Shown one piece after another: positions 34,011 through 47,585 of a stretch of 64,000 bases of DNA. Each line of letters opens with the position of its first letter. Within the stretch, counting starts at the first letter, position 1. The stretch lies in NCBI RefSeq assembly GCF_963576545.1, contig NC_083637.1, positions 23,883,507 to 23,947,506 of the forward strand. The letters run 5' to 3'. This stretch comes from Limanda limanda (Eukaryota; Chordata; Actinopteri; Pleuronectiformes; Pleuronectidae). The notes beneath the pieces were generated by a model. That model was not told the origin of the DNA. It saw nothing but the letters and a program-made list of their open reading frames with translations, and ran no database searches. A program made the translations under genes and the position numbers.

Positions 34011-34443
34011 TCACTCTGCGTCCCGCCGTCCGAAGTCCACCCAGCCCTGGTAGTCTCGATCCGGCATGCACTCGGAGTTCATCACCTCTGTGAACAAACC
34101 AGTCCTACGTGAACCACACACACCGATTCAGTTTACACTTCCTCCATCTCGTGTCTCTCTCTGACGGGTAAACCACAACCGCACACCCCACAGCCCACAG
34201 CATACCTGAAATAGCTTTCATTATTTGCTTGGTCATAATCTCCCGTTCGTCCCCAGAGAGGTGTGCCCGTCTCTCCATCCGTGCAGAGCGAGTCTGAGGC
34301 GCCGGCTCCCGTCTGTGGGCCGAGTTCCTCTCCCTCTTGGCCAGGAGCTGCTGGAGCGTGCTGGTCGTCTCAGGTGAGGAGGCCGCGCTGCACACCAGCA
34401 GAGCCACCAGCAGTGCCAACACCAGCATAACTTTCCCTGACAT
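34011..34443 (-). CDS. gast: Preprogastrin (gastrin/cholecystokinin family)
   Basis: A peptide hormone precursor for gastric acid and gut signalling, processed in endocrine cells. Coding exons on the - strand are 34443-34206 (acceptor cacag|ACATG, donor TCAG|gtatgc) and 34087-34011 (acceptor cacag|AGGTG, stop TGA). Joined in phase 1 they give 104 residues. Residues 1-21 are a hydrophobic signal peptide (KVMLVLALLVALLVCSAASS). Basic processing sites follow, and the C-terminus is DRDYQGWVDFGRRDAE. WVDF-G-RR is the amidation and cleavage signature of the family. The Tyr before Gln-Gly-Trp is the likely sulfated residue, at position 7 counted from the amide. Val replaces the Met of the usual WMDF, which I recall as typical of fish gastrins and unlike CCK. 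A small upstream exon and TATA box complete the gene. The position between hap1 and type I keratins supports gastrin over CCK. Confidence 0.92.
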
Positions 34444-34522
34444 GTCTGTGCATAAAATAAAGACAGACTTTTAGTAGAATTCAACCTTTTTGTAACCATT
34501 TAAAATGAGAACAGCACTGTAC

Positions 34523-34585
34523 CTGTGGAGATGAGACGAGTATGTTCACAACCACGTCCGAGAGATGTGAAGCTTCTGGTGCAGA
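34523..34585 (-). other. Gastrin 5'UTR exon
   Basis: The non-coding first exon on the - strand ends in the donor CTCCACAG|gtacag (34523/34522). The intron to the coding exon is about 77 bp. The upstream limit is set only by distance from the TATA box. Confidence 0.65.
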
Positions 34586-34611
34586 TCTGCCGATTCTGAG
34601 CCGATCTCAAC

Positions 34612-34619
34612 CTTTTATA
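34612..34619 (-). promoter_or_regulatory. TATA box of gastrin gene
   Basis: TATAAAAG on the - strand lies about 30 bp upstream of the inferred start of the 5' exon. Confidence 0.8.
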
Positions 34620-36585
34620 CCAAAACCTTTGAGGATGAGTGATGTGGCCTTCGAATCCCAGAGTGATAACAGTGTTCACTGATTGATTGGGAGACGGATG
34701 CACTGGGAGGATGTGCGTAAAGGAAACAACGGACCACTACATCTGTGATCCCATTATTGTTCTTTTCACTCACCTGGAAAGGCTCTTTTTGCTCTGCAAA
34801 AGCAATTAAACAGGTCAATGTGTTTACACTAGAAATCCAATACAACTTTAGAGCCTTTTTCAACCAATACTAAGTATCTGGCGTAACTATGCAGCAGCTG
34901 ACTTCCTCACTGTGAGTGCGTGTGAGGCGTGAAACTGGCTTTTCTTGTGTCATCAAATGGCTTTTGGTGATTAGATATATCCATATAATAAGCATCTGTT
35001 GTTATTAACAATTCGCACATATTGGAGTCAATTCATTCTTTCTCATTTCCTTTAGTCATTTCCTTCAGGCTGCAGTTGTTATGGCCAGAGGCCGGAGGTG
35101 TTATGTACACCATATCTCAAGATCACTTTGAGGGAATATCTTCAGATTCGGTTCAAACCTTCCGTTTGATTTAAGGATGACCTGATTACAATTTTGTGGT
35201 CAAAGGTCAAAGTCACTGTGATGTATGCACAGTACTTTTTGTTTTGTCATGCATGTTTGTGTCTCTACCCAAAGAATTTCCTTTCTCCGTTCAGGAAACA
35301 GCAGCAAAATTTGGATAAAAAACAGTGAAAGGTGACAATGAATGGTGACAGTTATTCGTTAACGTTGCCAAATCAAATCTGAAAGTTCCCCCATACCGTG
35401 TGTTTGAGCCTTAAAGAAGACAAATGTCGATATTTTCCAAAGATTATTCTCAATTGTTGCTTCAAATTTAAATGTTGTAGAGTAAAAAAAAATGTTTAAA
35501 TGGTGCAAAACTTCAGAATTGTCTTTATTAGTGGAAGAACATACAACAGATACTCCACTAGTGCACAGCCTGATGGCAATAGAAAAAATTGCAAAAATAT
35601 GGATATTAAAATGGATGTGGAAACATAGATATTATCCACTGTGACATTTTACTGTGACTTGCAGTGTTTGCCCTCTTGATCATGATACCTGAAAGTCTGC
35701 CTTATTATTTAAATTTTGACCAGTTTTCACTTGGACTCAGGATTTTCAGAAAATACAACGGGATCCACTGGGTGATTATCGACTTCATTGCGTCACGTTG
35801 TGCTCTGGATCCCTAAAAGCAACATGTGACCTTTAGTGAAACCCAACAGAGCGTTGTTAACATCAGAGCTGTTTGCAGACTGTATAGATATCCAACAGGT
35901 ATCCCGTCCATTGTGTGTCCTGTGTCCTGACTCCTGTAAAGCAGAAAAATCATGATCAATCAAATCAATCATCGTTTGTCAGCTGGAGTTACTCTGCAGC
36001 AATGGATGATTGACTTGGTTCTTTAAAAATTAAAAAAAATTAAAATAGGAGCAACGCCAGCACAATTAACTGGAAAGAAGGCCCTGAAGGTGTAAGTGTT
36101 AGAAAAAGGGAGTTGACCTCCAGCGAACTCACGCCTGCGGATATAATCACACAGGACACACCTGAACTACAGCAGGAATCCAGACATCATAAGAGGAGAC
36201 ACACAACCGTCTGAAATCTGATAAATGTCCCAGATGCCACGCACATGTCAGACTCACGCTCACACGCCCATGTTATCTGGCTGCGGCAGATGTCCATCCC
36301 TGCTTTTGTTTGTTTTCAGTTCACTTGTGGACTCTCAGCTATGTGCCAACCAAAATAATGCTTTAATAAAAATGCTGCAGGACTTGCACAACTGGTGCAA
36401 GTCCGATGATGAGTTTACTGAGAATACACTAATGCGTGTGGGAGTGTGTCAGTAAAACCTTCGCCTCTGCTGCTCTAGCTGTTTACCTCTGTCTTTTCTC
36501 TGTGTCTTTCAGTTTTTGGTCCCCATCAGATTTAAAATGTGTTCTGGGGGATATTTTATTGAATCCACAATACAACACTCAGACA
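34620..36585. other. Intergenic spacer, no gene seen
   Basis: The stretch is mostly AT-rich unique sequence. It includes a dispersed repeat at about 35080-35230 ('atatctcaagatcactttgagggaatatcttcag', '...tggtcaaaggtcaaagtcactgtg' type). A reverse-oriented relative lies at 38178-38300. Confidence 0.5.
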
Positions 36586-37194
36586 TACAGTACCAGTCAA
36601 AAGTTTGGACACGCCTTCTCTTTCAATGGTTTTTCTTTATTTTTCTTTCTTTCTACATTGCAGATTAATATTGAAGACATCACAACTATGAAGGAACACA
36701 TATGGAATTATGTGGTAAACAAAAAAGTGTTAAACAAACCAGAATATGTTTTATATCTTAGATTCTTCAAAGTAGCCACCTTCGGCTCTAATGACAGCTT
36801 TGCTGCTCTTGGCCTTATTTCAACCAGCTTCATGCAGTAGTCACCTGGAATGGTTTTCAATTAACAGGTTTGCCTTGTCAAGAGTTCATTTGTGGAATTT
36901 CTTGCCTTCTTAACGTGTATGAGACCATCAGTTGTGTTGTGCAGAGGCAGGGTTGGTGCACAGCTCTATACAGTGAATAGGCCTATTCGACTACAGTTCC
37001 AATCCATATTATGGCAAGAACAACTCAACTAAGTAAAGAGAAACATAATTTCTTTAATACAGGAAGGTCAGTAAGTCTGGAAAATTTCAAGAACTTTGAA
37101 TGTATCAAGTTCAGATGCAAAAACAGCCTAAAGCTATGAGGAAACTGGCTCTCATGAGGATCGCCCCAGGACCGGAAGACCAAGAGTAACCTCT

Positions 37195-37970
37195 GCTGTC
37201 AAGGATAAGTTCATTAGAGTTCCCAGCCTCAGAAACCGCAAATTACATAAATGCTTCGCAGAGTTCCAGCAGTGGGTTAGGGTTAGGGTTAGTTCTTGGG
37301 GATGCATGACAATTTGCGTGTATATGTTGGGGGGCGCCATTCTGAAATCTCGCCTAGGGCGCCAACATTGCCAGTGCCGGTCCTCAGCTCAAGTAGCAGA
37401 CACATCTCAACATCAGCTGTCCAGGGGAGACTGCGTGAATCAGGCCTTCATGGTCGAATTCCTCCAAAGAAGCCACTACTGAGGAAGAACAACAAGAAGA
37501 AGAGACTTGCTTGGGCCAAGAAACACTGGGTTTGCACATTAAACCAGTTGAAATCTGTACTTTGGTCTGATGAGTCAAAATTTGAGGTTTTTTTTGTATG
37601 ACGCTGAAAAGGTGAGCGGATGGTCTCTACATGTGTGGTTCCCACCGTGAAGCATGGAGGAGGAGGTGTGATGGTGTGGGGGGGCTTTGCTGGTGATACT
37701 GTTGGTGATTTATTCAAAATTCAAGGCATACTTAACCAGCATGGCTACCAGAGCATTCTGCAGCGAAATGCCATCCCATCTGGTTTATACTTAGTGGGAC
37801 CAGCATTTGTATTTCAACAGGACAATGACCCCAAACACGCCTCCAGGCTATGTAAGGGCTATTTGACCAAGAAGCAGAGTGATGGAGTGCTGCGTCAGAT
37901 GACCTGGCCTCCACAACCACCCGACCTGAACCCAAATGAGATGGTCTGGGATGAGTTGGACCGCAGAGTG
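37195..37970 (+). pseudogene. Tc1-type transposase relic
   Basis: Recognisable blocks in order are an N-terminal HTH remnant, the VLWSDESKF block (first catalytic Asp, about 37556-37582), VVPTVKHGGGGVMVWGGF, the FQQDNDPKHAS block (second Asp, about 37807-37840) and PPDLNPNEMVWDELDRRV (Glu, about 37918-37970). Spacing is that of a DD34E transposase. A frame change near 37600, an insertion near 37270 and loss of the C-terminus after DRRV make it a pseudogene. Confidence 0.88.
37268..37390. repeat. Foreign insert in transposon copy 2, with telomere-like TTAGGG run
   Basis: Sequence expected to be continuous in the element (cagagttc...aagtagcagacac) is split by about 120 bp. The insert opens with GGGTTAGGGTTAGGGTTAG at 37274-37292, then carries two gggcgcca-type segments. 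No clear terminal repeats or target duplication are visible. Confidence 0.6.
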
Positions 37971-38109
37971 TTTTGTTTACCACATAATTCCATATGTGTT
38001 CCTTAATAGTTTGGATGTCTTCAATACTAATCTGCAATGTAGAAAGAAAGAAAAATAAAGAAAAACCATTGAATGAGAAGTTGTTTCCAAACTTTTGACT
38101 GGTAGTGTA

Positions 38110-40030
<1,921 letters not shown>

Positions 40031-40036
40031 CAGTTC

Positions 40037-40044
40037 TATAAAAG
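40037..40044 (+). promoter_or_regulatory. TATA box of keratin gene A
   Basis: TATAAAAG lies about 90 bp before the ATG at 40127, as in strongly expressed epithelial keratin genes. Confidence 0.85.
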
Positions 40045-40126
40045 CCCAGCAGTCTGCACAGAGCCACTACACCAGCCTTCCAGCTCTCCACCAGCCTCCA
40101 CTTGCACCATCCACCTCTCTCTCACC

Positions 40127-40775
40127 ATGGCTTCAGTCCTCGTCGGCAAAAGCAGCAGCTTCAGCTCTCGCAGCATCTCCGGCTCCCGCACCGTCTCCAT
40201 GTCTGGCTCCCGCAGCATCTCTGGCTCCAGCGCCATGAGCCTGAGCGGAGGGATGCAGATGCTCGGAGGCAGACAGACCCGCATGTCCACCGGCAGCGTC
40301 ACCTTGGGCAGCACACCCAGCGTGTACGGAGGGGCAGGGGGTTACGGGACCCGCGTCTCCCAGTCTGCGTTCTCCTTCGGCTCTGGGTCAATGTCTGGGT
40401 ACAACGACTCTGCAGTCATCGGCAATGAGAAGGGGACCATGCAGAACCTCAACGACCGGCTGGCCTCCTACATGGTGAAGGTAAGCCATGAGGATGATGA
40501 GGATGATGGGGATGATATCTACACAGGTTCTTATATGTAAAAAACGCATACACACACGTAACATAACCCTTAACCCTTAACCCTGACCCCCCTTACCCTA
40601 CACACATGTTTTTACTTATTTCTAAGTGGGGACATCCATTGACATTAACTAAATGCCTAACCTGAACCTGACTTTAACCCTAACCCTAAAACCAAGTCTT
40701 TACCCTAAATCAGCCGTCAGAAAAATGTAGGTCCCCCCAAAATGTCCTCACTCTATACACACACACACACCCACA

Positions 40776-40841
<66 letters not shown>

Positions 40842-42945
40842 AATGCAAACACCTTTACTTACATTTCTGAGTATTTGATAGTTAAATCACTTTCATGTAT
40901 TTTAACAGTTAATGTACGTTTTGCCACGTGCTCTTTGTTTGACAGTTATTTGTTCCATTGCAGTTTTTGATATCAAGAACTTTCATATGATGTAAAATAT
41001 AAATAATTGTAAAATGATCTGTGGCTGCACTTACAACAAGCTCCATCTGGACCAGATAATGCATTAATGCAAAAGGCCTACAAGATTACATATGACGATA
41101 CACTACAGAGAGACTTAACTTCTCTTTTCTTTTACTTCACCAAGTTAGATATTATTAGTTGATTATGAAAAGTAAAGGCTAAATGACCAATCACTGATAA
41201 TGACATATAAGTATGTAAAATTATGAATGTACCACGATTCAAGAATAAAAATGCAACAGAAAGTGCATTTCATAAAAGTGATTTAAAAATTTTGTGTTAA
41301 AACAAATTAAGAATATGAAAATTGATATAAATTTTGTATATCAGCTAAAACATTAAAAATGTAGCGCTCGGAGATCAACTGAAAGTGCCACAAAAAACAG
41401 TGTATAACGTCAAACTGTCCCTATACAGACTAAGGAAATAAAGAAATTAAATACATCTGACCTGTGTGGTGCATTCTTGAAACAATGGATTGAGGTTGAG
41501 AATAATTTACCTCCAAGTGTCAGACCTAGGAGTTTCATAAGCAGTCACATGAGGACCGTTTCTGGTTGTGTGTGCAGGTTAAAACCCTGGAATCGGCCAA
41601 CATGAAGCTGGAGATGCAGATCAGAGAGTTCTGTGAGAAGAGAACCTATGTGTCCAGAGATCTTGACGGATACTTTGCCACCATCACTGACCTCCAGGCG
41701 CAGGCACGTCTCACACTCATTTTTTCCTACACACTCCCATGGAACAGCAACCGTTTGTCTACTCTGGGAAAGTGCAGAGTAAATACTGACTTCACTTCAT
41801 TTCCCCTCCTTTAAGGTCATAAGGAGGCGCTTAGAGAATCAAAATATCCTCCTGCAGATTGACAACGCTCGGCTGGCTGCTGAAGACTTTAAAATGAAGT
41901 AGGTTCACATTCCTCTGGGACCTCATTCTAAACTCACATACACCCTCCATTTCATCTGAGTATATGTCAAACAAATCTGAAGAAAGTTTTCTTTGTCTAC
42001 TACATGTAAGCTGTATGTATGGAGAGTTCTATTAACACCTAATGAAACATGACCAAGAGTTGTTTTCGCACTTACTGAGATTTCATTCCCCGATGGCATA
42101 CGGATGTGCGCCACTTCAGGCAAAGATGTGGCAGAGGCTTATCTGGGCTTCTTGTGGCCCTGCGTAAAGTGTTATTTTAATGTGAACCTAAAGTGGGCAA
42201 TATGGCACAAAACTAATTTGGTTCACATGTGATTTTGACGTGGCTTACTTGTGGCATAGATCTGGCAAACAGGACCACCCAGGTGCCATCATTCCAATCT
42301 GAATGTGGGCCAGATGTGCGATGTGGGCCAAAACTGATTTGTTATGTTGGGTAAAACTTGAACAGACTTCTAACTGCACATCCACCCAAAATCTCTCTGT
42401 AGGTACGAGATGGAGCTGAACTTGCGCTCGATGGTGGAGGCCGACTTGTCTCGTTTCCGAGGGATCCGGGACAGCGTGACTCTCAACATCAGCGACCTGG
42501 AGATGCAGATAGAGGGTCTGAGAGAGGAGCTGGTCTACATCAAGAGCAACCACAAGGAGGTGAGAACCCTTCAGTGGATTCAGAGGAATTTACCTGCTGA
42601 GTAATCTCTTGTGGGTTGGGGTTGCAAGTGCAAGGGCGCCATCAGCTGGTGGTTGCAGATATGACTCTCAGGGCAGGAGGACAGAGAAGTGTTAAATGTA
42701 TGCTCTTCTCCACTCTGCAGGAGATGCTTCTGCTGAGGCACCAGCAGAGTGGTAAGGTGAACGTGGAGGTGGACAGCTCAGAATCGGTGGATCTGCAGAA
42801 GACACTGGAGGAAATCAGGGAGTACTACGAGAATATGGTCTTGAAGAACAAGCAGGAAGTTGAGAAGTGGTTCCAAGAAAAGGTGAGATGGGAGGGCTTG
42901 AAAATGTCCATGAAATTTATGGTGGCAACTTTCAAAGTATTTATC

Positions 42946-43016
<71 letters not shown>

Positions 43017-43845
43017 TGTGTGTCTAAGATGACTAGTCTCGAGGTGGTCCTCGTTTCAACCTCCACAGAAGTGAAGACTTTTTACACAGAGCTGTCGGAG
43101 CTCAAGAGGAGCTTCCAGAGTTTGGAGATAACTCGACAGAGCGTCTTCACAGAGGTCGGTCCCAGACGAAATGACACAGTGTAGACTTGAGTCATCTGAT
43201 CTCATATTGACTAGATACATGAAACCAAGATTTCCCCTCAGTTCATTTTTCTGAAGGATCTGACTTTCTTTCATCGTCTCCCTGCAGTTTCAGTGCCTGC
43301 AGCAGAGTCTGGATGAGGCGAACAGTCGATACAGCATTCAGCTCAGCCAGCTGCAGATAAGCATTAACTATCAGCAGGAGGAGCTGCAGCGTCTGATAGT
43401 CTCCATCGAGCAGCAGCAATCAGAGTACAACCTGCTGCTGGACATCAAGATGAGGCTGGAGCGCGAGATCGCCGAGTACAGGAGGCTGCTGGAGGGAGAG
43501 ATACACGAGAAAAGGTTAGAGATGAAGTGTGTTTCACCTGGGAGTTGCATGCCGACAAGTTGGAGCAATGAAAGCATGTTCTAAATTGAACGTTCACTCT
43601 CCCCCATAGGTCTGTGATCATCAGCAAGGTGGTAGAAGTGGAAGGTAAGATGCCACACAAGCTTCCCAACACGCTTTCTGTGCCGTGGTAAAATGTTTTC
43701 GTCATGGGCCTCTTTGTGTTTGTCCCCCACCTCCACAGAGCATAAGCCCCACATCGAGAGGAGAGTGAAGACCATCGTGGAGGAGATCATTGATGGAAAG
43801 GTGGTGTCCTCCTCGGTCGACACCCAAGTGGAAGAAATCCAGTGA
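40127..43845 (+). CDS. Type I keratin A, 9 coding exons
   Basis: An acidic intermediate-filament subunit that pairs with a type II keratin in epithelial cells. Exons: 40127-40480, 41578-41703, 41816-41898, 42403-42559, 42721-42882, 43029-43154, 43288-43514, 43610-43644, 43739-43845. They join to 1377 nt and 458 residues. The head (1-99) is Ser/Gly-rich; the rod starts [13 protein letters not shown] and ends [26 protein letters not shown]; the short tail includes [14 protein letters not shown]. Exons of 83, 157, 162 and 126 nt are the family sizes. Oddities: an extra phase-0 intron inside coil 1A; a GC donor (CAG|gcacgt) after exon 2; a TG tract in place of a normal pyrimidine tract before exon 6; and a start motif that reads YMVKVK rather than YL-E/D-KVR. 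The gene starts at a Kozak-type CACCATGG. Which named fish keratin it is cannot be told from sequence alone. Confidence 0.93.
40556..40834. repeat. Dispersed TAACCC-rich repeat with (CA)n tract in keratin A intron 1
   Basis: Degenerate cctaaccctaac units are followed by 'gtggggacatcc' type sequence and then a CA microsatellite (about 40757-40834). It is the reverse-oriented relative of the repeat at 1965-2120. It occupies part of the extra intron of this gene. Confidence 0.6.
42947..43023. repeat. (TG)n tract abutting a splice acceptor
   Basis: About 77 bp of TG, with one TTTG, ends only five bases before the acceptor tctaag|ATGACT of keratin A exon 6, so it replaces the usual pyrimidine tract. 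Confidence 0.95.
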
Positions 43846-44418
43846 ATGTATTTTACAGCCAGGTTGCAGCAGGTGATGATCTTTCCTTGGCAAATGTTCA
43901 CTCTGATTATTTTTGCACCAAAACAATAATTAAAGACAGAAATCAAAGAAAAGAGTGTATTCTTCATTTTAATTTGATCTTAATTTTAGTTTGATCGTAG
44001 ATGTACCTGTGTAACTAGAAACAACAATTGTTGCATAGTTCAATTTAGGTAACCGAAAGACAAGGATACGTTTTTTGTCATGGGTTCACGTTAGGTGTCA
44101 CATGTATTTTTCCCCATGTGGAACACTGTGTAGTAGGGATATGCTAAGTTGTGTTTTGAGTGTTACTCACTCATGACCACCAGGTGTCACCTTTGTCTTT
44201 CTTTCTGAAGGATCTAACTCTACAGGCCTTTGATGGACCAAACGACTTGTTTTAAGTAGAAACTGATTTTTGTGGCAAACGCGAAATTTAGAAACACAGT
44301 TTTCTTTATTTCCATCAAGGGGCAATAAATAATGATCTGCAAATAGCACAAAATTATATATATAAAAGCCATTTCAACAGTAAAAGGAGAGAAACCACAC
44401 TGCTACACTGGATGGGAT

Positions 44419-44804
<386 letters not shown>

Positions 44805-45769
44805 AAAAAATCACAAAGACAGGACATTATGTGTCAGAATGGGTCCTGCTGTAAATGTTAAGAGTTCATTATGATCTGACTGTTCCAAAAACATGGATCT
44901 GAGGATTAGGTGCAGCGAGGTGGGTCACTCTTGAGTCACAGACAGCTTCTTCACTTCCAGTAGGTGGAACTGAATCAGGTGGAGACTTGAGATCTGCAGT
45001 AATCCTCACATCACAGTTAACCAGTCTGACAGGTTAATGTGTTGGGCACTAGAACAGTTAAGACTTTCAATCTTTTGTGTTTTTTGAGGTCCACTGTATT
45101 CACACGTTGCTGCAGTTTATCATCGGTGCGATTAAATATTAGTGATTCACGCTTTTTCATGTTTAGGCAAAGAGGACGTGATTCACGAACATAACTTCAC
45201 ACTGCATGACTAAAAAGAAAAAGAATACATGTGCACCATTGGGAGAACATGCATTTTATTCATATCACTGAAACATAAAAAATGTAGTACCAACTTTAAA
45301 AGTATTTCAATTGGTAACACACAAACAAAGTTTAAAAGTTTTTCAACTTAATGTTAACAATTGTGTTAGCTTAAGTTAAGGACACTAATTTGCCATTACT
45401 AATACTAATAATTATTTTTAAAAGCTCGTCCAACGCTTTTCTTCGTCCGTGTAAACGATTTAGTTTTAAGTCCACAATTCCAACATCAGATTTGCCCTTT
45501 TCCTGGCAATTCTGAAAGTAAAAGTTGTCATACAGAGATGGACGTTTTCCTGCATGGGTCAGTAATGGATCAAGCATTTTTCTTGATCAGGGGCCACAAC
45601 CTGATGTAACTACATCTCTGGACAGCTTAAAAAAAACTACTCAAACAACAAGGCCACCATTTGAATGCTCCTCAAAAGGTGGCCCTGACTCAGTGAATGC
45701 TCCACCCTGTCATTAGTGCTGTTTATTTCTATCCTGTTTTGTGCAAATTGCTTTCATTCTTTTCTTTTC

Positions 45770-45845
45770 TCTTCATCCTTGTTAATCTTGAAAGGCTCTA
45801 TATAAATTCAAGCTATTATTATTATTATTATTATAATTATATACT
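45770..45845 (+). repeat. Non-LTR-type 3' tail with ATT microsatellite
   Basis: 'aatcttgaaaggctctatataaattcaag' leads into (TTA)n. This is the form of a LINE/SINE 3' end in teleosts. Only the tail is visible. Confidence 0.5.
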
Positions 45846-47379
45846 TTCACAGAGGGGCCAATTATATGCACAACTTCCATGCAGAATTCCTGATTCAGTA
45901 AGATGCACACTCTAAGCTCTATAGCTTTGAGCAAAGCCCCACAAAATTGTTCAAAAAGAAAATATAAATTCTCAGCAAATGCTTATTTATTGTCAGTATC
46001 GTTAGTGAGTGACAGTTATTTTGAGACTAGTGACAGCAGAGGGGCCAGTGCTCCCCGGGATCCGCCCCTGGCATTAGTGCTTTTGGCTGTAGCAAGGTGC
46101 ACCACGGCTCTCACCAAACGGCAGCTGGGATTTGCTCCAGCCCCCCCCTGCAACCCTCAAAGGACAAGGATGGTCTACCCCACATAGAGATAAAACACAG
46201 TCGGTCATGCTACTCCGTGTGTGTGTGGGACAAGAGGAAATGTGGGTTTCCCCTCAGCTGAGAGCGGTTTGCTCCATTATGACCAAACCACAGGCAGTAA
46301 CGAGTTTATTTGTGTGCACATGAAGCCCAGTCGAGACAACTTGCAGCAGAGAAAATAAAGCTGCTGATTTAATAATATCGCACACATTTATGAGAGAGGA
46401 GAAGCTCTGCCGCTCCGCTCTGAGTTCAGAATCGTTTGCAGTAATTTTCCAGTCCTTTCAAACCAGCTCAAGATGACTAGATTAGTTGATGCAGGAATTA
46501 TTGCTCTCTGCTCAGGGTGTGTCTCGTCCCTGCAGGGCATTTCCTGATCCAGCAGAAACCAGCCTGGGCCTGCGGTAGAACGAAAGGTCACAAAGGCAGA
46601 GGAGCATTGTTAATGTGTTCATGAGTAATCCAGGCACGCTATCTCTCCTACAAGAGATCAAGGGCGAGATATTGTTTTAAGCTGGCTCGTACATGACAGT
46701 CACACACCCAGGTAGAAGCTTGGCTATTTCTCAGCTCAAACTGCATTTTGAACATAGTGTTCCAGTTTCTGCTGAAAGCTGCAGGTTACTTGTCACTGTG
46801 AGGCACTTCATACTCACACTTTAATTGACGTCTTACATTCTGAGGAGTCCCATTTCTCATTTAGATGAAAAGTGCTTGGAATATGTGACACAGTAAACCT
46901 GTCAAAAAGAATTATTGATATGGTTTTTGCAAGCTCAACAGATACCACAGGGCAGGAATTAGTCTGCAGGGAGGTTTGAGCAGGGCTGGGAGATATGGGG
47001 AAATAATGGTATCATGATAAAAATGTTCACATCTGTCGATTTGGATAATTGTCAAGATAAATGTGAAGTATCATGTCTCGGAAGTTTGGTAGATTTTTGC
47101 ACCTTGGTGAAAGCTGAAGACATTTGTTAGAACATGAAACATTCCACTATCTGAGGTTAAAAATTGAAACCAATTACACTAAACCATGTGCAATTTAGAA
47201 CATTATTTAGATTTAGAACATTATGTCCCAGGAGGTAAGGCAAAAATGTGTCTGTCTGTAAGATAGCACCATTACACAAACCATACTGGACAGATGGATG
47301 GATGTGATATGGGTCAGTAGAGAACACATTTGATTTCGATGTTGATCCAGATTTTTACTTTTTTTCCACTTTCTCAATG

Positions 47380-47585
47380 CTTCCAGAAAGGTAGGTTTTT
47401 GTTACATTTACACCACTTTCCCCAGGAATAATTCATCTTGATGAAAAGAATCTTGCATTTTTTTCGGAACTGATAAGTGTGTGGAATATGGTGCAGCTTG
47501 AATACATTTTAAGGGGAATGTTGGGCCTTGGTGGAGGTAGGGCCTATGTGCTCTACTGAGTGGTATTAATGTATTCTATTGCTAA
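47380..47585. repeat. Dispersed repeat, same family as 7085-7235
   Basis: The stretch shares 'ccaggaataattcat-ttgatgaaa', 'ggaatgttgggccttggtggaggt' and 'tatgtgctctactgag' with the copy near 7.1 kb. Confidence 0.5.

Larger units (their letters stand above)
36586..38109 (+). mobile_element. Tc1/mariner-like transposon, decayed copy 2
   Basis: The left end TACAGTACCAGTCAAAAG and the right end CTTTTGACTGGTAGTGTA are near-perfect terminal inverted repeats with TA ends. Subterminal homology to copy 1 at 4.75-5.8 kb is strong over several hundred bases. A transposase relic lies inside. The element is interrupted by about 120 bp of foreign sequence at about 37268-37390 and has lost the C-terminal coding end, so it is immobile unless mobilised in trans. 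Confidence 0.92.
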
